NCBI GenBank assembly: GCA_002373045.1
Contig: DFHU01000068.1
Coordinates: 1 to 28,789, forward strand
Direction of reading: 5' to 3'
Source of the DNA: Pseudoselenomonas ruminantium
GTDB taxonomy: Bacteria; Bacillota; Negativicutes; Selenomonadales; Selenomonadaceae
Length of the DNA: 28,789 bases
Positions 15,476 through 22,921 of the stretch are shown piece by piece. Each line of letters opens with the position of its first letter. The stretch's first letter is position 1. The notes beneath the pieces were generated by a model, which searched no databases, had not been told where the DNA came from, and saw only the letters and a program-made list of their open reading frames with translations. The position numbers were made by a program, and so were the translations under genes.

Positions 15476-16513
15476 ATGAAGCGATATCTTTCTTTAGTCG
15501 CATGGGGGCTGTCGGTGTTTTTCTTAACAGGCTGTGCTCAAGGAGCTGTATTGCAAAGCGGCAGTCATGCTCCGGTGGAGTTATCCTCATGGGTCGCATC
15601 ATGGGACAAGGATAAGGGCCTTGCCGAGTACCGTCAGTTCAAAAATCATTTATCCAGTATTGGCTGTTTTATGGCTTATTACGATAGCGAAGATAAGTTG
15701 TTCATACCAGCAGAAACTAAGGAAATCGCGGACTTTGCCCGCAAGGAAGGGCATAAGCAGCGCTATCTCACGATAACTAATGACTGGCAGGACAAAAAAG
15801 GACGGCAAAATCCCAAGGATAGGGATTTACTCAAAAGGCTGTTCATCAATGATGAACGCAAAGAGGAATGTGTTCAGGAAATGTTGGCTGCAGCCAAAGA
15901 GCTCGAATGTACCGGCATAGAATTGGACTACGAAGCCTTTTTTAAGGATAAGGAACTCTTGCAGGATTATTTGTCGTTTACTTATAAATTGTCCAGGGCC
16001 TGTATAAAAGAAAACTTGGATTTGCGTATTGTCTTGGAACCAGGGATGCCTATGGACGCAGGTTTTTGTAAGGGGCCTGAGTATGTGGTCATGTTTTATA
16101 ATCTTCATGGCAAGCATAGTGGGCCGGGAGCTAAGGCGGATGCAGCGTTTATTCAAAAGACTATCGGGAAAATGGCGGCTATTCCCGGACGGAAAAGTGC
16201 AGCCTTTGCTACTGGTGGCTGTTTGTGGGAAGATTATGGTCTTTTGGGACTTAAGAAAGGCCCTGTTCGTTTTGTCGATGAAGATGAGGCAGCTGCTTTG
16301 GTGCAAAAGCATAGTCTCACGCCTGAACGTGATGCCGAAAGTGCTGCGCTGCATTGTCAATATGAGGAAAATGGGCATCATTATGAGTTATGGTATGCTG
16401 ACAGCAAAACCATAAATGCCTGGATAAAACTTGCTGCCGACAATGGTATTGAACGAATCAGTTTGTGGCGCCTGGGAGGCAATACTGACATCAAGGCGGT
16501 TAAAAACCGGTAA
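15476..16513 (+). CDS. Lipoprotein with a GH18-like TIM-barrel domain
   Basis: 345 residues. A lipoprotein signal with lipobox LTGC (Cys20) indicates lipid anchoring. The mature part starts with PVELSSWVASWDKDKG, as in GH18 hydrolases of the YaaH/SleL group. It carries TGIELDYEAF (146-155), a relaxed form of the GH18 signature DxxDxDxE that keeps the catalytic-type Glu153. It ends with an ISLWRLGG strand that fits the last barrel strand. It may cut or bind an N-acetylhexosamine polymer, the job of the hydrolase half of PgaB or of PelA; this is inference. Start ATG 15476 has AGGGAG 8 bases upstream; the in-frame GTG 15467 overlaps that SD. Confidence 0.65.
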   Translation: MKRYLSLVAWGLSVFFLTGCAQGAVLQSGSHAPVELSSWVASWDKDKGLAEYRQFKNHLSSIGCFMAYYDSEDKLFIPAETKEIADFARKEGHKQRYLTITNDWQDKKGRQNPKDRDLLKRLFINDERKEECVQEMLAAAKELECTGIELDYEAFFKDKELLQDYLSFTYKLSRACIKENLDLRIVLEPGMPMDAGFCKGPEYVVMFYNLHGKHSGPGAKADAAFIQKTIGKMAAIPGRKSAAFATGGCLWEDYGLLGLKKGPVRFVDEDEAAALVQKHSLTPERDAESAALHCQYEENGHHYELWYADSKTINAWIKLAADNGIERISLWRLGGNTDIKAVKNR

Positions 16514-16535
16514 GGAATGAAAGGAATCTGACGAT

Positions 16536-18266
16536 ATGATGGGATTGCAAAAGTTGAGCAGTTACCTGCGTAAGGGGGCAGCAGCCGTTTTTTTCAGCAC
16601 AGCACTGCTTGCTTATCCAACGTACTGTGCAGCGACGGATTTTGAACAGTTAAGGGTGCAAAATGCCGGGCATTTGGCTGATGCAAAGCGTTATTTGCCT
16701 ACTACCGAAAAAGCCGTTATCCTGACTTTTGGCGGTCTGTCCAAGAAGGCGCCTCTGCAAAATATCCTGAGCTATATGGCTCAGGAACATTTGCGGGGAA
16801 CGTTTTTTGTAACGGAGCGGGAATTACAGCGCAATGGTGATAATCTGCAGCTGATAAAAGCTTATGGGCAGGACTTTGCTATGGGATTAACGCCGACAAA
16901 AACGGGGACCTTTGCCGATTATTGTGCGCAAATCCAAAGGCTCGATAAAGCGTTGCAGGAACGCTATGGTACAAAGAGCAAATTTGTCCGCATTATGACC
17001 AGCGGTGGGGACAGAGCGGCTATGGAAGAAGCTGTTTCGGCTATGGGCTGTACCTTGGTCGGACAGGGGCTGAATGTCGTTCAGTCCAAGCATAAAAATG
17101 CGCAGACTCCGCAGGAGGTAATGCCACAGATTTTTGGCAAATGGACGACCTCGCTGAATATGGGCGAAATCGTCTACATGCGCACGGATTTTTATACCAG
17201 TGATGTTCTGGCTGCGGAAATGCTTAAAGAAATCAAGCAGAAGAAAATAGATAATATCGGTTATAAAACGGATGATAAGGGAGAGCCGAAGAAGTGTAAT
17301 GATTCGGTCTACCATACGGCGTCGCTGGCAGATGTGGCTGGAAACAGCGATTTTCATTACAGCTATCCGGTGAACCAAGATGATTTGCCGATAGAAATGC
17401 AGCCGGAATATGGCAATAATTGGGTGACCGATGAAAATTTCTCCAGCGCTTTTTACAGCCGTTATATCGGGGCACCGGAAGTCAGTGCCAACGATAGAAT
17501 GTTGGGCTTTTCCCGCGAAGAGATGACCCGTGCGGATAAGACGGGATTGGTTAAAACAGCCCCGCCGCAAACGGTGTTTCTGACTTTTGATGACTGGGGC
17601 AATGATGATTCCATCAATAAGATATTGTATGTATTGCGCAAGCATAATGTTCATGGGACATTTTTTATCATCACGCGCAATATGCTGAATAACCCGAACC
17701 TGTTGCGCGCTATTGCTGCGGACGGCAATGAAATCGGCAGTCATACCAATAATCATGTTGCCATGACGGTGCAGGATAAGCGCGGCCGGCAGATACCCGT
17801 GGAATCGGAAGAAGAATACCGTGAAGATGTGACGTCTTCCTATCCCAAATTGCTTTCGGTGGTGGGGGATATGCGGCTGGCTAATGGACGTCCGGCGCTT
17901 ACCAGACTGCTTCGTCCGCCGACGCTGGCCGTCAGCCGCATGGGTGTAAAGACGATACTCAATGCAGGCTTTACCTATATTGTCAATGGTTCAGGCAGTA
18001 CGGAAGATTATGGGGCGGTTTCCATGCAGTCCTTGGTGGGGATTATGAATCATATCGTACATGATGAAAAGGGCAATGTTCGCCAAGGGGCAATTCTCAT
18101 CATGCACATGAGCTCCACAGCCCAGCGTACGCCAGAGGCATTGGATATCCTCCTCACCGCCAATGACAAGCTGCCGGCAGGTCATCCCGGCAAATTTCAG
18201 GTCGGTCTGTTAGGCGATTACCTGATTGATGGTTATGACCAGCGACAGCCCTTGAAAAAAGAATAA
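16536..18266 (+). CDS. Tandem NodB polysaccharide deacetylase, N-terminal domain degenerate
   Basis: 576 residues with a signal peptide (hydrophobic 14-29, cleavage near YCAA). The first NodB-like domain (about 58-240) has lost the active site: ILTFGG at 62-67 instead of TFDD and no HxxxH. The second (about 345-560) is intact: TFDD 350-353, HTNNH 403-407, RPP 460-462 and LIMH 521-524. It should be a metal-dependent de-N-acetylase (or other amide/ester deacetylase) in the periplasm or at the surface, and is the only clearly active deacetylase in the operon. Its SD AAGGA is 10 bases before ATG 16536. No intrinsic terminator was found after it, so transcripts may run on into the molybdopterin leader. 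Confidence 0.85.
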   Translation: MMGLQKLSSYLRKGAAAVFFSTALLAYPTYCAATDFEQLRVQNAGHLADAKRYLPTTEKAVILTFGGLSKKAPLQNILSYMAQEHLRGTFFVTERELQRNGDNLQLIKAYGQDFAMGLTPTKTGTFADYCAQIQRLDKALQERYGTKSKFVRIMTSGGDRAAMEEAVSAMGCTLVGQGLNVVQSKHKNAQTPQEVMPQIFGKWTTSLNMGEIVYMRTDFYTSDVLAAEMLKEIKQKKIDNIGYKTDDKGEPKKCNDSVYHTASLADVAGNSDFHYSYPVNQDDLPIEMQPEYGNNWVTDENFSSAFYSRYIGAPEVSANDRMLGFSREEMTRADKTGLVKTAPPQTVFLTFDDWGNDDSINKILYVLRKHNVHGTFFIITRNMLNNPNLLRAIAADGNEIGSHTNNHVAMTVQDKRGRQIPVESEEEYREDVTSSYPKLLSVVGDMRLANGRPALTRLLRPPTLAVSRMGVKTILNAGFTYIVNGSGSTEDYGAVSMQSLVGIMNHIVHDEKGNVRQGAILIMHMSSTAQRTPEALDILLTANDKLPAGHPGKFQVGLLGDYLIDGYDQRQPLKKE

Positions 18267-18280
18267 AATGCTATAAGTCA

Positions 18281-18310
18281 CAGACAAGCGCAAGCAAAAT
18301 CGTATATAAT
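18281..18310 (+). promoter_or_regulatory. Possible promoter of the molybdopterin operon
   Basis: A perfect TATAAT (18305-18310) with a weak -35 (CAGACA, 18281-18286; 18-base spacer). Transcription would start near 18317, just before the structured leader. Confidence 0.45.
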
Positions 18311-18324
18311 ATTTATAACGAGCA

Positions 18325-18463
18325 AACGCATAACTCCGAGCAAAAATATCTAAGGTTTATGATTATTCGTGGCTATGATATTGCGCCGGGGCTCTGCTGG
18401 AAACGGCAGAACCTTCCATGTTGAAAAGGGGTATCTATTTTGATTGTGGCCGGTCATCAGGTG
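18325..18463 (+). promoter_or_regulatory. Candidate Moco (molybdenum cofactor) riboswitch
   Basis: A GC-rich structured block in AT-rich DNA, directly upstream of four molybdopterin genes. It contains CTCTGCTG-GAAA-CGGCAGA, a 7-bp stem capped by a GNRA tetraloop (a known trait of Moco RNAs), flanked by GCGCCGGGG and by ACCTTCC with AAAAGGGG, and is followed at once by an intrinsic terminator. I assign the class from context and partial features, not from a covariance search. If correct, cofactor binding would favour termination and lower expression of the operon. Confidence 0.55.
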
Positions 18464-18500
18464 AAGACTATCCTTTTCGCATGGAGGGGATAGTCTTTTT
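18464..18500 (+). terminator. Intrinsic terminator of the riboswitch expression platform
   Basis: AAGACTATCC (18464-18473) pairs with GGATAGTCTT (18488-18497), followed by a T run, 20 bases before the first gene. A terminator in this leader position, rather than after a gene, is what a transcriptional switch needs. Confidence 0.8.
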
Positions 18501-18520
18501 GTATTAAGGGAGAGTTACCA

Positions 18521-19552
18521 ATGAAGGAAATGCGCACTGAAGATGCAGTGGGGCAGATTCTCTGCCATGATTTGACGCAGATTATAAGGGGCGTGACCAA
18601 GGATGCCCGCTTCCGTAAAGGTCATGTGATTCAGGCGGAAGATATTCCTGTGCTCTTGTCTATGGGCAAGGACCATATTTTTGTTTGGGAAAATGATGAT
18701 TCTATGCTCCATGAAAATGAGGCAGCAGAAATCCTGCGGCAGCTTTGTCAGAATGAATACATGACGGCTTCTGAACCCAAGGAAGGGAAAATTGAACTGA
18801 CGGCGACCGTCGACGGTGTTTTTCAGGTGGATGAGAGCCGTTTTGATGCGGTAAATGAGCTGGATGATGTGACCATTGCCACCCTGCCGCAGAATATGCC
18901 GGTCAAGGCTGGTCAGAAATTGGCCGGCATGCGGGTGATTCCGTTGGTCATAGCGAAGGAAAAAATGGAGCAGGTGAAGAAAAAAGCAGGAGATAAGCCG
19001 CTTTTAAGCCTGCGTCCTTATCGGCAAAATCTCAAGGTCGGTGTGGTGACAACAGGCAATGAGGTGTTTTTGGGGCGTATTGAAGATACCTTTACGCCGG
19101 TTATTGAAAGCAAGTTAAACGCCTTTGGCCTGACCATTAATGAGCATCGCCTGTCCGATGATGCGATAGAGCACACGCAAAAGCATATTGAGGAACTGAT
19201 CGAACTGGGCATGGATATGGTCATTTGTACCGGGGGTATGAGCGTTGACCCGGATGACCGGACACCGGCGGCTATTCGGGCGGCCGGGGCGCAGATTGTC
19301 ACCTATGGAGCGCCGACTCTGCCTGGGGCAATGTTCCTGCTTGGCTATGTGGCAAAAGGCGATAAGGAAATTCCCGTTATGGGCCTGCCCGGCTGCGTGA
19401 TGTATGCGGGACGCACGATATTTGATTTGGTTCTGCCCCGCATAATTACGGGGGAAAAACTGACACGCAAGGAAATTCGCCATTTTGGCATTGGTGGGCT
19501 TTGTATGAACTGCAAGGTTTGTCATTATCCGGCTTGTGGATTCCAGCACTGA
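18521..19552 (+). CDS. Molybdopterin-binding (MoCF-domain) protein with Cys-rich tail
   Basis: 343 residues. The C-terminal half is a MoaB/MogA/MoeA-type molybdopterin-binding fold: VGVVTTGNEVF, then MVICTGGMSVDPDDRTPAAIR, then TLPGAMFLLGY and VMGLPGC. The N-terminal part (VGQILCHDLTQIIRGVTKDARFRKGHVI) resembles the short MoeA-like form seen in clostridia. It ends in a cysteine cluster, CMNCKVCHYPACGF, which could bind metal or iron-sulfur; that is inference. The exact step is not established for this subgroup, but it most likely binds molybdopterin or its adenylated form. SD GGGAGAG precedes ATG 18521. First gene of the operon, 13 bases before the moeA start. Confidence 0.8.
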   Translation: MKEMRTEDAVGQILCHDLTQIIRGVTKDARFRKGHVIQAEDIPVLLSMGKDHIFVWENDDSMLHENEAAEILRQLCQNEYMTASEPKEGKIELTATVDGVFQVDESRFDAVNELDDVTIATLPQNMPVKAGQKLAGMRVIPLVIAKEKMEQVKKKAGDKPLLSLRPYRQNLKVGVVTTGNEVFLGRIEDTFTPVIESKLNAFGLTINEHRLSDDAIEHTQKHIEELIELGMDMVICTGGMSVDPDDRTPAAIRAAGAQIVTYGAPTLPGAMFLLGYVAKGDKEIPVMGLPGCVMYAGRTIFDLVLPRIITGEKLTRKEIRHFGIGGLCMNCKVCHYPACGFQH

Positions 19553-19565
19553 GGAGGGGAGAACT

Positions 19566-20777
19566 ATGCAAAATTTATCTTTGGAAAAGGCGGTAGACTT
19601 TTTGCAGGCACATTGTCAGCGGGTAACGGCGGTGGAGGAAGTACCCTTGCTTTCGGCCTTGGGACGAATTTTGGCTGAAGATTATGTAGCTGCTTTTGCT
19701 AATCCACCTTTTGACCGTTCGCCTTTGGATGGTTATACCTTTGCGGCCGAGGAAACGGCCGGGCATGATGAGGATAATCCGGCCCGGTTTAAGATTATCG
19801 GTGAGGAATGTGCGGGCGATTTCTTTGCTGAAGATGTGCCAAAGGGCTGTGCCCTGCGCATTATGACGGGCGGCGCCATTCCACAGGGCTGCAACTGTGT
19901 CGTGCGGCAGGAAGATGTGGCTGTGGATGGCGATACCATTAGGGTGCCTTTTGGCATTGAACCGTATACGAATTTTTGCTTTGCCGGTGAGGATATTCAA
20001 AAGGGGACTAAACTGGCGAAAAAAGGCACGAAACTTACGGCTGCGCATATCGGTGTGCTGGCGAGCATGGGCTTTGCTATGGTCAAGGTTTTGGGCAATG
20101 TGCGCATTGCCCTTGCCAGCACGGGAGATGAATTGGTTTCGCCCGGGCAGCCGCTTTCGCCTGGCAAGATTTACAACAGCAATCTTTACCTTTTAGCCAG
20201 TCGTCTGCAGGAATTGGGCTTTGCGCCGGAGATTGTGGGGACGCTGCCTGATGATGTAGAAGGGGCCGCCAGGATTATACAAGGTTATCGTGACCGGGTA
20301 GATGTGTTCCTGACCACGGGCGGCGTGTCTGTAGGGAAGAAGGATATCATGCATGGCGTGGTGGAAAAAGTCGGTCAGCGCCTGTTCTGGCAGGTCGCGA
20401 TGAAGCCGGGGGCTCCGGTACTGGCCTACACGATGGGGGAAACCTTGGGACTTGCGCTGTCTGGTAATCCTTTTGCTGCCTGTGCAACCTTTGAACTTAT
20501 CGCTGTGCCGGTGCTGGCGCATATCAGCGGCAATGATAAGATTTTGCCCCAGCGTGCGCAGGCTGTGCTGACGGATGCTTTTCCCAAGGAAAGCTGGGGC
20601 CGGCGTTTTATTCGCGGCTACTATGAAAATGGCAAGGTGCGCCTGCCGGAGCAGCATTCATCGGGGAGCCTTTTCTCGATAGTGGGCTGTAATGCATTTG
20701 TGGACATTCCCGCAGGTACGGGGAAACTGGCGAAAGAAACGGAAGTGGATATCGTGCGCCTGTACCGCGTGAAGTGA
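19566..20777 (+). CDS. moeA: Molybdopterin molybdenumtransferase MoeA
   Basis: Inserts molybdenum (or tungsten) into adenylated molybdopterin. 403 residues, the normal length. Landmarks in order: PPFDRSPLDGYTF, RIMTGGAIPQGCNCVVRQED, ALASTGDELVSPG, KIYNSNLYLL, TTGGVSVGKKD, and the ligand loop QVAMKPGAPVLAYT followed by LSGNPFAA; a C-terminal domain IV follows. Start ATG 19566 is preceded by GAGGAGGGGA (19551-19560); an in-frame start at 19536 would lie inside the previous gene and lacks an SD. Cotranscribed with moaA, 13 bases downstream. Confidence 0.93.
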   Translation: MQNLSLEKAVDFLQAHCQRVTAVEEVPLLSALGRILAEDYVAAFANPPFDRSPLDGYTFAAEETAGHDEDNPARFKIIGEECAGDFFAEDVPKGCALRIMTGGAIPQGCNCVVRQEDVAVDGDTIRVPFGIEPYTNFCFAGEDIQKGTKLAKKGTKLTAAHIGVLASMGFAMVKVLGNVRIALASTGDELVSPGQPLSPGKIYNSNLYLLASRLQELGFAPEIVGTLPDDVEGAARIIQGYRDRVDVFLTTGGVSVGKKDIMHGVVEKVGQRLFWQVAMKPGAPVLAYTMGETLGLALSGNPFAACATFELIAVPVLAHISGNDKILPQRAQAVLTDAFPKESWGRRFIRGYYENGKVRLPEQHSSGSLFSIVGCNAFVDIPAGTGKLAKETEVDIVRLYRVK

Positions 20778-20790
20778 AGGATTGGATTGT

Positions 20791-21780
20791 ATGCAAGACC
20801 AATATGCACGAAAAATCGAATATGTGCGGATATCGCTGACGGACCGCTGCAATCTGCGGTGCCGTTACTGTATGCCGGAAAACGGCATTGTGAAAATGCC
20901 GCATGCAGATATGTTGACCTTTGCGGAAATCCTGCGTGTCGTGCGGGCCTTGGCAGCATTGGGTATAAAAAAAGTGCGTCTGACCGGGGGGGAACCCTTG
21001 GTCAGACGCAATCTTACGGAATTAATTTATGCGCTGCGGAAGATTCCCGGCATTGAACAGGTGGCGCTCACGACGAATGGTGTACTGCTTCCGCGAATGG
21101 CTGAGGATTTGCTGCAGGCAGGGCTTACGGGGCTGAACATCAGTCTGGATACCCTGCGGGCCGGAACCTTTGCCGAGCTTACCCGTCGTCCGCTGTTTGC
21201 GCAAGTGCAGGCGGGGCTGGAAAAGGTGCTGGCAATGGGCATGGAACAGGTCAAGTTTAACTGTGTGCCGATTTATGAAGTCAATGATGACGAAATTCCT
21301 GAACTGGCAGCGTTGGCCAAGGATTATCCTGTGCAGGTGCGCTTTATCGAGCTTATGCCCATCGGCTGTGCCTATGCCGCGGGCTATCGGGGGGTGCCGA
21401 TGACAGAGGTGCGGGCGCGGTTGGAAAAAGCTTATGGTAGTCTGTGTCCGGTGGGAAAAAAGAGCGACCCTTTGCAGGGGCCGGCTGAATATTATCAGTT
21501 AGCCGGTTTTGCCGGTCGGGTGGGTTTTATTGATGCGCTGGAACATTCATTTTGTGCCGCGTGCAACCGCGTGCGGCTCACGGCGGATGGTTTTTTGAAG
21601 CTCTGCCTGAATCAGAAAAACGGGCTGAATCTGCGGGATTTGCTGCGGAACGGCATCAGCGATGATAATTTGAAAAGGGCATTACAGCAGGCTGTTTACC
21701 GCAAGCCGGCAGAGCATTTATTTCGAGACAGTAAAAATACGGCCAAAGACAGCCGGGCCATGTATCAGGTAGGAGGTTAA
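20791..21780 (+). CDS. moaA: GTP 3',8-cyclase MoaA
   Basis: Radical-SAM enzyme for the first step of molybdopterin synthesis, GTP to 3',8-cyclo-GTP. The N-terminal radical-SAM motif is CNLRCRYC, followed by RLTGGEPLVRRN. The C-terminal 4Fe-4S motif is FCAACNRVRLTADGFLKLC (Cys-x2-Cys-x13-Cys). The protein ends in VGG, the conserved C-terminal double Gly needed by MoaA. 329 residues, typical. ATG 20791 has GAAGG 10 bases upstream; a TTG at 20782 is too close to it. MoaC, MoaD and MoaE are not in the window. Confidence 0.95.
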   Translation: MQDQYARKIEYVRISLTDRCNLRCRYCMPENGIVKMPHADMLTFAEILRVVRALAALGIKKVRLTGGEPLVRRNLTELIYALRKIPGIEQVALTTNGVLLPRMAEDLLQAGLTGLNISLDTLRAGTFAELTRRPLFAQVQAGLEKVLAMGMEQVKFNCVPIYEVNDDEIPELAALAKDYPVQVRFIELMPIGCAYAAGYRGVPMTEVRARLEKAYGSLCPVGKKSDPLQGPAEYYQLAGFAGRVGFIDALEHSFCAACNRVRLTADGFLKLCLNQKNGLNLRDLLRNGISDDNLKRALQQAVYRKPAEHLFRDSKNTAKDSRAMYQVGG

Positions 21781-21787
21781 TGTTTAG

Positions 21788-22723
21788 ATGGGCAAAATTC
21801 ATGCGCTGTGTACGAGTGAGCAAAAAGGCACATTGAAAAAAACACGGGATAAGGTGTCTTTTGCCACAGAATGGGGCATCAAAGGCGATGCTCATGCGGG
21901 CAAATGGCATCGGCAGGTGAGCTTTTTAGGTCTGCAGGAGATAGAGGAGTTTCGGAAGTCAGGTGCACAGGTGGAGTTTGGCGCCTTTGGCGAAAATATC
22001 GTGGCAGAGGGCATTCGATTCAAGGATTTGCCGGTGGGCACAAGGTTGAGAACTGGCGAAGTCTGGTTTGAAATCACCCAGATTGGCAAGGAATGCCACA
22101 AAGACTGTGCCATCCGCCAGCAGGTAGGCGATTGCATTATGCCCCGCGAAGGCATCTTTGGCCGGGTGCTGCATGGCGGCGAAGTTCAGGTGGGGGATGA
22201 ATTGGAAATTGTCCCGAACGGAGAAAAACTGCCGCTTGAGGCGGCAGTAATTACGGCCAGTGATAAAGGCAGCCGCGGTGAGCGCGTGGACGAGAGCGGC
22301 GCGAAGGCAGCGGAAATCCTTACGGCAAACGGCTACACTGTAGTCAAAAAAATAATCCTGCCCGATGAGCAGGAACAACTGGAAGATAAGATGCTGGAAT
22401 TGGCTGAACGCGGCATAGCGCTTATCGCCACCACTGGTGGTACAGGCTTTTCCCCGCGCGATATTACACCCGAAGCCACGCTGGCGGTTTGTGAGCGCTT
22501 GGCGCCTGGCATTCCCGAAGCCATGCGGGCTCTGTCGCTGAAAATTACCAACAGAGCTATGCTGAGTCGCGCCCAGGCGGGCATTTGCCGCCGCAGCCTG
22601 ATTGTGAACCTGCCCGGAAGCAAAAAAGCCGTGGAAGAATGTCTGGGCTTTATCCTGCCGCCGCTCAAACACGGGATTGATATCCTGCGGGGAGAGACTG
22701 GAGAGTGCGGGCGGCAGGCTTAG
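21788..22723 (+). CDS. MOSC domain - MogA fusion protein
   Basis: 311 residues in two parts. Residues 1 to about 145 are a MOSC domain: GIKGDAHAGKWHRQVSFL, FGENIVAEG, then IGKECHKDC, which may carry the sulfur-handling Cys. About 150-311 is a MogA/MoaB domain: AVITASDKGSRGERVDESG, TTGGTGFSPRDITPEAT, AGICRRSLIVNLPGSKKAVEECL. The MogA part adenylates molybdopterin for MoeA; the MOSC part probably handles sulfuration or carriage of the cofactor (inference). GGAGG lies 11 bases upstream, inside the last codons of moaA, so the two are tightly linked. Confidence 0.9.
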   Translation: MGKIHALCTSEQKGTLKKTRDKVSFATEWGIKGDAHAGKWHRQVSFLGLQEIEEFRKSGAQVEFGAFGENIVAEGIRFKDLPVGTRLRTGEVWFEITQIGKECHKDCAIRQQVGDCIMPREGIFGRVLHGGEVQVGDELEIVPNGEKLPLEAAVITASDKGSRGERVDESGAKAAEILTANGYTVVKKIILPDEQEQLEDKMLELAERGIALIATTGGTGFSPRDITPEATLAVCERLAPGIPEAMRALSLKITNRAMLSRAQAGICRRSLIVNLPGSKKAVEECLGFILPPLKHGIDILRGETGECGRQA

Positions 22724-22746
22724 GAATAAATTGTGACTTGACAGGG

Positions 22747-22831
22747 TTATCCACAGATTACTTGTAGATAATCCTGTGGATTCTGTGGATAACCTGTGTC
22801 AAAATAAGCAAGTTATCCACAATAATCCACA
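22747..22831. promoter_or_regulatory. DnaA-box cluster
   Basis: Three perfect TTATCCACA boxes: 22747-22755 (+), 22784-22792 (-) and 22813-22821 (+). A near match TAATCCACA lies at 22823-22831 (+) and a weaker one at 22775-22783 (-). A degenerate half lies further on near 22848-22856, and A-rich DNA follows (22859-22876). Such a density is far above chance in 85 bases. No dnaA or dnaN is nearby, so a DnaA-titrating or regulatory cluster, or a secondary initiation-like site, are the options. Confidence 0.75.
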
Positions 22832-22870
22832 GTTTTCTGTGTACAAAGTGTATAACGTAAAAAAATGTAA

Positions 22871-22919
22871 AAAAATCGCTTTTCCTGTTTATGATACAAA
22901 CAGAGGAAAAGCGATTTTT
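22871..22919. terminator. Bidirectional terminator between the MOSC-MogA gene and nhaC
   Basis: A 15-bp stem (22871-22885 with 22905-22919), extended by TGTTT/AAACA across a 2-base bulge, with a 7-base loop. A run at one end and T run at the other serve both converging transcripts. It stops 2 bases before the minus-strand stop codon at 22922-22924. Confidence 0.9.
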
Positions 22920-22921
22920 GA

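Noticed and set aside
22747..22876. Chromosomal replication origin (oriC)
   Set aside because: DnaA boxes and A-rich DNA are present, but dnaA, dnaN, recF and other origin neighbours are not; kept only as a DnaA-box cluster.
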